A DNA stretch of 24,807 nt, from the NCBI GenBank assembly GCA_003313425.1, contig NHZP01000160.1, positions 1 through 24,807 on the forward strand, read 5' to 3'. Made by a program: the position numbers and the translations under genes. The first letter of the stretch is position 1, and the number at the start of each line of letters is the position of its first letter. Of the stretch, positions 17,271 through 24,807 are shown one piece after another. A model generated the notes under the pieces. It was given only the letters and a program-made list of their open reading frames with translations. It was not told the origin of the DNA and made no database searches. Source of the stretch: Pseudopyrenochaeta lycopersici (taxonomy: Eukaryota > Ascomycota > Dothideomycetes > Pleosporales > Pseudopyrenochaetaceae).

Positions 17271-17633
17271 CTATTCGCAGTGGAAAGGTGCTATAATGTG
17301 TACGTTTCTGCCAAGGTGACCAATTATAGGACGCTCTTCAGCATGGGGCGGTATCTATCTTGCTGCTATGATGGCCTTGAGACAGCGTCCGCGCTCTTCC
17401 TTTGCGATAACCACTAGGGCGTTGGCAGTACTGTTGAATTGATATACCGCTCTTGTGCAATGTGCACGTTCGTCCACCAACTGCCTATCAAATGGTAAGA
17501 AGGGCTGGCCAGCCAACATTTTCTCTTTCTCAGATTTCTGGATCAACGGCTGCGGTGCATAGTACACTCGACGGCGCAGTAGTGGCTCAAATAATGACCC
17601 AAACACCACTGTTTCGGACCCAAATGCCACCAT
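17271..17633 (-). pseudogene. Maltose/galactoside O-acetyltransferase N-terminal remnant
   Basis: These enzymes move acetyl from acetyl-CoA to sugars and combine a helical N-terminal maltose-acetyltransferase (Mac) domain with a left-handed hexapeptide beta helix. From ATG 17633 the frame holds QKSEKEKMLAGQPFLPFDRQ, LVDERAHCTRAVYQFNSTAN and ERGRCLKAIIAAR, which fit the Mac domain pattern E-K-E-K-M-L-A-G ... D-x-x-L-x-x-E-R ... F-N. TAG at 17355-17357 interrupts it where the family has Trp. In the same frame the sequence continues (IPPHAEERPIIGHLGRNVHI, then APFHCE), matching the start of the hexapeptide domain, then meets TAG at 17271-17273. Beyond that nothing can be followed. The gene is dead. 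The first stop fits TGG to TAG, a CpA to TpA change on the other strand. Confidence 0.62.
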
Positions 17634-17755
17634 TTTATTAGTGGGCTTCGCGCCTTCCCAGACGCTCTCGGGCAGTAGACAAAGCAGCAGTAGCCTTGCA
17701 TAAAGGGAAATGCCAAAGTTGGTATTATAATAGATCTAAATCTCTATCCAATGTC

Positions 17756-19903
17756 TCACGATTGGTCCCTTCGCGCTCTTTTCCTTGATCGCGTTGATAG
17801 GGCTGGAGGCTCTTCGCTTTGGACATTACTCTCCCATCCATCTCTACTTGCCATAGATCTTTTGTTTCCACCTGGTGGGTTTGATGTGGCATTAATAGCG
17901 ATATTTGGAACAGAGCTAGATGTCCCGAATGTAAAGGTATTGTTTGTAACTGTGGATTCAATGTAAGTGACTTGTGAAGCGGCTAGATCTGCTTGAGAGC
18001 TGCTGCTGCATTGCTGGTTATCCACGTCTGGCCGCAGCTGCTGGTCTACAATTGGCTGGGATACTGGCGGTTCAGTTGATGGGGCCGCAAGGTTGAATGC
18101 TCTGCTGCCGTTGTAGATGCCTGTGCCCCATGAATTTGACCATTTTCGTTGTTTCCGTCCCCGTTTACTGCCTGCCTAGCAGCTCTAATTCCCTGAGCCT
18201 GGTGACGTTCTCTTATTGCCTCGATTTCCGTGAGGCTCGCTTGTATAGCTCTGATCCGTTGCCATAAGGCACTGTGCTCCCTTGAGTCTGACGGTTGGGA
18301 AATCAAAGATGGGCTGGATACGGTTTGACCAGGAAGTCGAGATGATACCCCTTGATTAGGCATGGCCTGTTCGGGATAGTGCTGGATAGGTGTAATCTGA
18401 CTAGGACGATTTGACGTATCCGGGCGTTGTTGGGAATATGTTGCGCCTGATTGATACTGGTATCGAGTCTCATTCTGCTGCTCCTTCCGACCGCTTGATG
18501 AGGCTAGATTTCCGAGTCTCCGGGCCTCTGTCTCTCGCGTCCTTCGCTTCATCCTTTTCTGGACTGGGCGACCTCGCGAGGGAGCGCCAGGAGGTGGCTT
18601 TGTAACGCCATCAGGCTCGAGATCGTCCAGTAAAACTGGTAACAGAGAGTACTTGTACTGCTCACGATACTCAGATATCTCGTAGAACTTGGCAATATAA
18701 TTCTCAGGTTTAGCATTGAAGAACCGACAGACGGCAATCGCATGTCTACAAGGAATTTTGTGATCCTGAAAAGCGAGACAAGAGCATATCTGAGCTTTGA
18801 GCTGAACGAGACGAGTATTCCGGTCCCCTGGGTTTGCTCGGTATGCCAGAGCTACCATATTCTCGCGCTCTTGAGGAGTCACAAGGTACTGGCTACTCTC
18901 TTCGAGCTCTTTCCGGAAATATGCCATGGCATAGTTGGTATACTTTTCGTCTTTCTGGGGATTATGACGTCTTTCGTAGAACTTCGACATCATATATGTC
19001 CATATATGATGGAGTGAATGGAGAATTGGCAAGTCACGAGCCTCCTATAGCTTGATCTTAGTCCGAATAGAATAGCAGGCTTCTAACTGATCCACCTACC
19101 ATCCATGCGCTATTTATCGATTCGGAAATATTGGAACATGTTTGACCGAACCGTGGGAAATCGACCAGTGGTGCATATGATGTTGCGTAGTGCTTTGTAT
19201 TGATCTGGTCCAGATAGTGACGTGCAGGAACAGAAAGAGACTCAATCTGGTCCAGAAAAGCTTTGAATTTAGCCTTGTTCTCCACCAGGCAAGCAGCTCT
19301 GAATATACTCTCAACCTTCCTTCCAAATTCGTTTCCGACATTCTCGGCAAGATGTTGCGTGCAGTGATAATGGAAAACTTTTGGGAAAACCTCTGCGATG
19401 GCTGGAGCCAGACCTTTTGCTCGATCGCTGACGATTGTAAGATGTTCGAAATCGTCACATTCTTTCTCGTTAGTATCGAGGTTGTCCAGAAAGTATTCCC
19501 TAAAACCATGCAGAAAATTGAGCCACGATTCTTTGGACTCGCTTCTGGCGAATCCCCACATCAATGGTAGGATCTCCTCGTTGGCGTCAAGTGTTGTAAG
19601 AACAAGGAGAACCAAGTTCTTATCTGACTTCATATGGGCACCGTCAACACAGAGAAACTGTCGGGAGTGCCAAAATGCATAAATACAAGCTCTTGGTGCC
19701 ACGTGACACCACTCGAAGAATCCATCATCATTCCTCGAGATGGCAGCGTTCGCTCTGGAAGTGGCATAGTACCGATGGACCTAACTGGAGGCCGACAAAG
19801 GGTTGATCCATCTGAACATGTTGATCGTGCCGTCATTCTCGAAAAAATCGTGCATATGCAGTGTAGCCCTAATCTGCACCCAAAGCAGCCGTCGTACTAA
19901 CAT
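17756..19903 (-). pseudogene. MULE transposase with SWIM zinc finger, one stop and one frame break
   Basis: A Mutator-like transposase. The frame from ATG 19903 reads RRLLWVQIRATLHMHDFFEN and FRWINPLSASS, hits TAG at 19781-19783, then continues as VHRYYATSRANAAISRND to the DDE core: CVDGAHMKSDKN (first Asp), IVSDRAKGLAPAIAEVFP (second Asp), HYHCTQHLAENVGNEFGR and SNISESINSAW (Glu). A 55-bp intron (19045-19099, GTAGGT...CTATAG) joins it to EARDLPILHSLHHIWTYMM. The SWIM finger follows (CSCLAFQDHKIPCRHAIAVC), then a Pro/Gln/Ser-rich tail. Near 18080-18130 a one-base shift moves the frame, which continues as NLAAPSTEPPVSQPIVDQQL to an Arg/Lys-rich end (RSRKRARRDQS, perhaps a nuclear signal) at 17756. 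The usual N-terminal zinc-binding part is absent or unrecognised upstream of 19903. I found no long terminal inverted repeats or 9-bp duplication. Confidence 0.82.
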
Positions 19904-20589
19904 TTACCTCAGCTTTGGTGCTGGCCGCGTGACCGTGTGTAGGGGCTCTGGTCTAGCAGGCGTCGTGCAAAGGCAGAAGCAGCCCTCAACATCTTGCACT
20001 AAACTGCAGAGGAGATGGTCTAGGACCCTTAATGCAACCGTACCACTAAGCCGTGCGGGAGCTGCGTTGTCGTTGGCGTCCAATTTTTCCGTCGAGGTCC
20101 AAGGTCCATGTTTCTTGGGCGGCGCGGGTCCAGGGGTTTCCTAGATCGCGTTGCCAACAAACCAGCGACCCGAAAGGGTGGAGATGACGCTGCAGCCGTC
20201 TGACCAAGCCTGAAGCCGAGGCATCCACTACTGACACATCGACTGCGGCAACCTCGCAGACTTAGAGAGAAACTCTCTCCCTTCATGCATACGGTGGAAT
20301 CAGTAGATGCGCAGCTGCATTTGCTTTGCTGATCTCCTAGAGTTTAATTACACTTCAGTAGCATCTCTCAAGATGCTAAAAAAAAAATTGTGTGTACAGT
20401 TTGGGGCATATCTTGATCGTGTTCCAGGTCACAATAAGAAGTCACGATACGAGCTCATTTAATGAGGGACACAAAGCAACGCGGGGTAATTGCCTTGTTC
20501 TTAGGCAACTGCCAACATAATAGAAGGCTGCAGCTGTGGCTTGCAGAAAGCCACAATCCATCAGCTTGTTATTCCACAAGCCCAATGTC
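19904..20589. other. No gene recognised between MULE and hAT
   Basis: Probably the degraded 5' part of the MULE plus unrelated sequence. It includes a run of nine to ten A near 20380. Several short frames overlap on both strands without recognisable content. Confidence 0.5.
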
Positions 20590-20604
20590 CAGTGTGTCCA
20601 ACAA

Positions 20605-20720
20605 GCAAGTAAAGTAAAAATCTACCCCTTTACTTTACTTGCTTGATGAAAACATTTACTTTACTTGCTTGCTTGACGAGAATCCTTTACTTTACTTGCT
20701 TGCTTGACATTACTTGGTGA
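20605..20720. repeat. hAT-2 subterminal repeats, left end
   Basis: Three units of TTTACTTTACTTGCTTG, with a divergent inverted unit AAGCAAGTAAAGTAAA, follow the left terminal repeat. They are the likely transposase-binding sites. Related units at 23465-23590 mark the right end. Confidence 0.8.
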
Positions 20721-20749
20721 TATTTCCTGATTTTGAATCTATGATAGAC

Positions 20750-22942
20750 CTATGAAAGCATACCGGTTCGAAGAAGGTGCTTTTGACATTCGATCGCTGC
20801 CACAGTGTCTGAATTGAGGCGATTTCGTTCATCTGTGATGACCTTCTTCGTTTGTGAGAATACGCGCTCACACTTAGAGCTCATTGCCGGACAACTGAAC
20901 AAATCAAACGCCATCTTAGAGAGCACAGGGTAATCAGATGCATGGTGAACCCACCACTCCAGAGGATCCTCGACATCCTGATCTGCTTTATTAGACCTAG
21001 CCATAAACTCATCAAGCTCAGAGGTGAGTTTTGTACGCTTCCTTCCTCGCGCAATAGACGCTGAAGTAGCGGCGAGCCGTTGACGACGCTTACGAGCTTG
21101 CTGGAAAAGATCAAGCGCAGTATCGCTATCAGTAGTAACCTCATTATCCTCCTCTTGTGTTGATTCAGCTATATCTACTTCCGCAGCTGCTTCCTCGTAG
21201 CGTGCGTACACATCCTGCACTACCCGCTTTGCCTCAGCGATCCATTTCTTCTCATGACTCCATTCGAGCTCGAAATAGGTAAATTTGTTCGCAGGATGCA
21301 GGGCAACGGCGCATCGGTACGCTGGCGTAGCATCCGTAAGGGTGTAGTATTCTTCAAGCTTGGTGCGGGCAGTATCAATGGCGCATGAATAGTATTCAGA
21401 AACCTCCTCGGGGTGATCGTCTGCGAACTTTCCAGCCTCCTGGAGCTTCTTAAAGAGGATATCAAGAGACTCCAGTGTCTCATAGAGTGAGCCATGTGCT
21501 CCTTCAAGGCCAGCTTTATTAGCCCGGCCTTCCATGCGTTTGGTCAGGTCTTTAAATGGTTTCAAGACATGGAAGATGTGCTCCAAATCAGCCCAATCAC
21601 GCGGGGTAATTATATCCTGTGAGATATCGTATCCCTCACCACTATGGTTATAGTGGAGAAAGAATAGATCAATTGCGTGGCGGAGCTTGAGAGCTCTCTC
21701 GATCATGGCATACACAGAGTTCCACCGGACGCCGCCGTCGACCAATAACCTAGTGTAGAGTTGTTCGATGCTGCCTTGATTGTACGCCTGCAGGATATAC
21801 CGTTTCAGAAGCTCCCGCCGCTGGTCACTCCGGTTAATCCACACGCAGAAGTTGTGGAGCTTACCGATAAAGCTCTGCTTCCTCCATATCTCAAATCGCT
21901 CATCGTCGGATGCGCCACAGAGCTCTTTCTCCAGCTTGCTGACACCCTGCCCAAAGAGGAGAGCTTCGACAATGAGATTCAGTATATGGCCGACGCATCG
22001 AAGGCGGCTCTGCTTCGTGACTGTGGGATACTGCTTTGCTAGCTCTTCAATACATGTGTCGTTATTGCTAGCGTTGTCCATCATGAAGAAGCCAACGGTA
22101 GCAGGTATATTGTACGACTCGATAACCGTCGACAGCACCTTCGCAATGTTCTCGCCAGTGTGAGGGCCCTTTAGAGGCCGGAGGTCAAGAAGAGCTGTTT
22201 GCAACTTATGCTTCTCGTCCAGGAAGTGAGCAACAACTGCCACATAGTTCGTTCCTTCTTCAGATGTCCAGGTATCAGTTGAGAGATGGATCTTGCTTTT
22301 GGTAAGATGGAGCTTTTCTTTCAGCCAAGTACGCCTCCCAGCATCACCGTCCCACATCTCTTTAATCCAGGTGCTAAGAGTTGACGGGCTCTTTGGCAGA
22401 ACCTTATCTATATCCTCTAGGCAGCTGGCAAAGATGTTACGGGTGCGTTGATGCGTCGCTTGTCGAAAGGTAAGGTCAAGATCAACAGCCCAGTCAATAA
22501 ACTCGCCCTTGAATTGAAAGTCATTAAACACTAAGCGCCGGCTTCCAAGGTATGGTATGGAGCTCGTTGTTCCCTTAGCCATATCGAACGGAGTTGACGC
22601 CACTGGTTTGTAGCCGAATTCTTCGAGTTTGTGCAGATGCTTTAGGTGATAAATGATACTAGTAGTAGCCCCACTGTTGAATAGCGCGGAATCATGCTGG
22701 CCACTAATATGGCAGTACTTGCAGAGCCAGAACTTGTTATCTCCATCTGTTGTAAGCTGCGCGCCGTGTTTGTAGATCGCCGAGGATTGGGCTTTAGAGT
22801 TGAGGGTACGCTTGTGAGGCTGACGATATCGAATTAATGGCAGTGGCTTCCTTTCATAGCGAATTTTGTCCCATTCAATATGGAAAGTGCATTGAGTAGA
22901 TGTCGGCAGCTCTCTTTCACGGTGGTTGTGTAGAGGCCTCAT
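20750..22942 (-). CDS. hAT transposase with BED finger, full length
   Basis: A 730-residue uninterrupted frame, the normal size for fungal hAT transposases. A BED-type finger (WLCKYCHISG, C74 and C77, with His at 99-104 in YHLKHLHKL) follows a basic N-terminus. The core has its first Asp in HLSTDTWTSEEG (D223), second in FFMMDNASNND (D289), RLRCVGHILNLIVEALLFG, a helical insertion domain, and a C-terminal dimerisation region (LEWWVHHASDYPVLSKMAFD, KCERVFSQTKKVITDERNRL) close to the stop. A possible nuclear signal (RKRRQRL, GRKRTKL) lies near 620-645. The start is the first ATG and leaves about 660 bp to the element end. Protein and end sequences differ from the hAT at 7240-10354, so they are separate families. 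Nothing in the frame argues against activity. Confidence 0.93.
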   Translation of the reverse strand: MRPLHNHRERELPTSTQCTFHIEWDKIRYERKPLPLIRYRQPHKRTLNSKAQSSAIYKHGAQLTTDGDNKFWLCKYCHISGQHDSALFNSGATTSIIYHLKHLHKLEEFGYKPVASTPFDMAKGTTSSIPYLGSRRLVFNDFQFKGEFIDWAVDLDLTFRQATHQRTRNIFASCLEDIDKVLPKSPSTLSTWIKEMWDGDAGRRTWLKEKLHLTKSKIHLSTDTWTSEEGTNYVAVVAHFLDEKHKLQTALLDLRPLKGPHTGENIAKVLSTVIESYNIPATVGFFMMDNASNNDTCIEELAKQYPTVTKQSRLRCVGHILNLIVEALLFGQGVSKLEKELCGASDDERFEIWRKQSFIGKLHNFCVWINRSDQRRELLKRYILQAYNQGSIEQLYTRLLVDGGVRWNSVYAMIERALKLRHAIDLFFLHYNHSGEGYDISQDIITPRDWADLEHIFHVLKPFKDLTKRMEGRANKAGLEGAHGSLYETLESLDILFKKLQEAGKFADDHPEEVSEYYSCAIDTARTKLEEYYTLTDATPAYRCAVALHPANKFTYFELEWSHEKKWIAEAKRVVQDVYARYEEAAAEVDIAESTQEEDNEVTTDSDTALDLFQQARKRRQRLAATSASIARGRKRTKLTSELDEFMARSNKADQDVEDPLEWWVHHASDYPVLSKMAFDLFSCPAMSSKCERVFSQTKKVITDERNRLNSDTVAAIECQKHLLRTGMLS

Positions 22943-23464
22943 GGGTTGGAGTTGAAACCGAACTTGGGTTCCTAAGCGGCTCTCTGAGGTAGAGCTAGGG
23001 GGCTCGGAGGGGTTTTAGGCGGAGAAGAACGTGTAGACCTTCCACGAGGCTGAAAGAACAGGTGAGAAGACATATTAGCTTAGAATTTGGTAGCCTTGTA
23101 AATAAAGACTGGAGGTGTCGGATTTTTTGATGGAAATCATGGTTTTGGCAGCTTGAAGTACTCATAAATATTGTCTTAAGAAGTGAATTAATTGATTGAT
23201 TTTGGACAATACTATCGTACATAAATAACGAACGAAATAAGTTCTGGGAGTGGTTTGCTGTATAAGGATCGACAGGGGGAAAAGAAGATCGACAAGGTAG
23301 CAAAGTTGCCTCATGGCAGTTTCGCCAACATTTTCACGGCACATCTGGCTCTTTGTGCGACTCCTGCCAATCACGGTTTTGCCGGGTGCCACCCGGTGAA
23401 ATCATAATTGGTTCGCTTAGCTAGCGTCACCTAACTCATCTTCGACATGCCTAGTACAGCAATT

Positions 23465-23590
23465 CTGTCAAGCAACTTGAAGTTACTTCAAGTAATGTGA
23501 AAACCCTTACTTGTGCTTGCTTGAATGAGCCTTTACTTTACTTGCTGTTACGTAATCAAGTAATGTCAAGCAAGCAAGTCAAGTAACTTG
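23465..23590. repeat. hAT-2 subterminal repeats, right end
   Basis: TTACTTGTGCTTGCTTG, CTTTACTTTACTTGC and AAGCAAGCAAGTCAAGTAA variants occur in both orientations just inside the right terminal repeat. Confidence 0.75.
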
Positions 23591-23606
23591 GTTGTTGGAC
23601 ACACTG

Positions 23607-23884
23607 CCGGCGGCTGAGCCGAAAGGACTACTATCACTGCTCTACTAATACATTTCCCGCAGTGGGTCCTGTTCTCCTTCAAGCCCATGCAATACGCCAT
23701 TCATACCTTATATTCCTTCATTTAACATTTCTCTTCGATTTCTCGTGGTTAGTAATGTTGTTAGTAAACTGCTTGAATGCTTTTCTCCAAGTGTTCAGCG
23801 TCCTATCTTCGGCAACTGAAGCGGTGTCTGCTTCTGTGGCACGAGGTGATATGTTGGTGACTCGGGTTGGGTGTTAGTTAGGTA
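23607..23884. other. Short unassigned spacer between hAT-2 and LINE end
   Basis: No gene is recognised. It may be target DNA of the LINE insertion. The base composition is T-rich near 23700-23770. Confidence 0.4.
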
Positions 23885-24807
23885 GGTAGTTAGGTGTCCT
23901 GATTAGTCTGCCGTGTGTTTGGCATCGAGTCGACCTGTGGCTATTGCGAACCGTATCGTTGCTCGGACAGCGTTCATGTTCGGGTCCAGTTCTTGTCATC
24001 AGCTGTGGTCTTTCCGCCGAGGAAGAAAGATAGATTCCCTCTGCCTGTGTCTGTGCATTGTAGCATCTCTGTTCGGAGCGTTGTCCATCTTCTGCACCGG
24101 AAGAGGAAGTGTTCTACTGTCTCTTGCGGCTTGTCCGCATTCACACTGGTCTGTTGACGCAGCATTGATTCGGTGGAGATATACGTTCAGTCTTGCCATG
24201 CTGTCCTGATTGGGCGAGCGTGTTCGCTTCTTTCCATGATAGTCGGTCATAGAGCTGTCGCGTATGTTTGCCTGGTAATGCTTTGTCTATTCTTTTAGAG
24301 TAGCTCCCGACGTTTTTCCAGTAAGCCCCTAGCGGTGGCACGATGCTTAGCTCGCGCAATGTTTAAGGGTGGTCGATCGCATTCTGGGGAGTTGTGTCTG
24401 TGGGGTGACACCCTGTCTCGTTGCCGCTTTTGCCTTCGCCTTAGCAAGCTTCAACAGTGCGTTTTCTTCACTTGACCGCAGCCATAATACAGTTATCGTG
24501 TTCCATTTCTTTTCAGTGCTCTGATGGATTCATAGGTGGCGGCATGTCAGTACAGTTGCTTGCGAAACCGCCTGCACCTTTTGCGCACACAAAGATTCTT
24601 GGCCCCCACTGCCACTAGGACACCCATGCTGTTGTGTGGCCAATCATCTGCCTTCAGTGTCAACAGCGGAACCCCCTCGAACTCCGCAGAATCGCCTTAC
24701 AGGAACATGGTTGGTTGAAAGGCAGCAAGGACTTGGGGCCGCAAGGGTCAAAAATCTTCGTGTGCCCAAACGGTGAAGGCGGTTTCGCAAGCAACTGTAT
24801 GAAGGCT
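23885..24807 (-). pseudogene. Tad-like LINE (non-LTR retrotransposon), 3' end of ORF2, decayed
   Basis: The C-terminal end of a reverse transcriptase/RNase H polyprotein, spread over three frames. Segments in order: TYESIRALKRNG; ITVLWLRSSEENALLKLAKA; RQGVTPQTQLPRMRSTTL; KRIDKALPGKHTRQLYDRLS with WKEANTLAQ; MARLNVYLHRINAASTDQCE with the first Cys of a zinc knuckle (CECGQA); ETVEHFLFRCRRWTTLRTEM completing C-x-C...H...C; FFLGGKTTADDKNW; and NAVRATIRFAIATGRLDAKH to a stop near 23920. At least four frame changes separate them, so it is dead. The 3' end is followed by a TTAGGTAGGTAGTTAGGTG-type short repeat (about 23876-23897 on the plus strand), as LINE tails often have. The element extends past the right edge and is interrupted by the MITE at 24553-24797. 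Confidence 0.8.
24553..24797. mobile_element. 245-bp mariner/pogo-type MITE with TA target duplication
   Basis: Ends CAGTTGCTTGCGAAACCGCC and its exact complement, flanked by TA on both sides (24551-24552 and 24798-24799). The arms are similar for about 55 bp, then a non-coding centre. TA duplication and CAGT ends fit Tc1/mariner or pogo MITEs. It lies in the LINE remnant, so it inserted later. No transposase with these ends is visible in the window. Confidence 0.85.

Larger units (their letters stand above)
20590..23606 (-). mobile_element. Second hAT DNA transposon (3,017 bp), no matching target duplication
   Basis: Terminal inverted repeats CAGTGTGTCCAACAAGCAAG (20590 onward) and the complement of CAGTGTGTCCAACAACCAAG (ending 23606) differ at one base in the first 20. 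Subterminal arrays of CTTTACTTTACTTGCTTG lie inside both ends. The transposase gene is uninterrupted. The 8 bases outside each end (CCAATGTC and CCGGCGGC) do not match, unlike the other hAT in this window, so a flank was lost or exchanged after insertion. Confidence 0.9.

Noticed and set aside
16930..17319. 129-codon plus-strand ORF
   Set aside because: No domain, biased composition or splice structure; it partly overlaps the antisense of the acetyltransferase remnant.
20029..20286. Minus ORF rich in Arg and Ser upstream of the MULE
   Set aside because: It looks like a chance frame in GC-rich DNA. Other frames over the same stretch are equally open and none continues into the MULE frame.
23876..23897. 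Possible interstitial telomere repeat
   Set aside because: Only a few irregular TTAGG/TAGG units are present, and they sit at the 3' end of a LINE, which explains them better.

Overview
The window looks like chromosomal DNA of a filamentous ascomycete, probably a dothideomycete close to the Pleosporales. That placement is an inference from family resemblance. It rests on 49-75 bp introns with GT...AG borders, CT-rich upstream regions, hAT, pogo (Fot1-type), MULE and Tad-like LINE sequences typical of such genomes, and a multi-membrane-span family I know only from these fungi. No bacterial operon, tRNA, rRNA or CRISPR array is visible. This is a repeat-rich accessory compartment: few intact genes sit among nested transposons and broken gene remnants.

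Layout, left to right. A broken RecQ-type helicase runs off the left edge (1-652). Next is the 3' end of a pogo-type transposase with its CCHC knuckle (about 950-1338). A polytopic membrane-protein gene on the minus strand follows (3484-1422) with two clear introns and three single-base frame breaks. A 498-bp, almost perfect palindromic MITE lies at 3761-4258 with TAA on both sides. Two unidentified minus-strand fragments follow (about 4.3-5.0 kb), then one intact single-pass membrane protein gene (5289-6155, plus strand) and a remnant resembling the N-terminal part of the ribosome-biogenesis protein Utp7 (6316-6660).

From 6.84 to 11.06 kb a pogo element is split by a complete 3,115-bp hAT element (7240-10354). 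The hAT has 21-bp identical terminal repeats and an 8-bp target duplication. Taking it out restores the pogo reading frame across the junction. Its transposase has one frame break. At 11.35-12.8 kb unidentified ORFs diverge from a nested inverted repeat: 117-bp inner arms, 34-bp outer arms and a TGATG microsatellite in the centre. At 13.9-14.4 kb a 191-bp hAT-type MITE with an 8-bp target duplication interrupts a small ORF.

The best preserved host gene is 14848-16639. It encodes a predicted secreted 578-residue protein with a degenerate Hsp70/actin-type ATPase fold. After it come a maltose O-acetyltransferase remnant (17633-17271) and a MULE transposase with a SWIM finger (19903-17756) carrying one stop and one frame break. 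A second hAT element (20590-23606) has an uninterrupted 730-residue transposase but no matching target duplication. The right edge is the 3' end of a Tad-like LINE (minus strand) interrupted by a 245-bp mariner/pogo-type MITE flanked by TA.

Reading the region as a whole: three host-type genes (membrane protein, Utp7-like, acetyltransferase) are decaying, two (5289-6155 and 14848-16639) keep full open frames, and two hAT elements are young. I did not find a convincing new multi-gene system. The most unusual items are the secreted Hsp70-like pseudo-ATPase and the two large palindromic structures.
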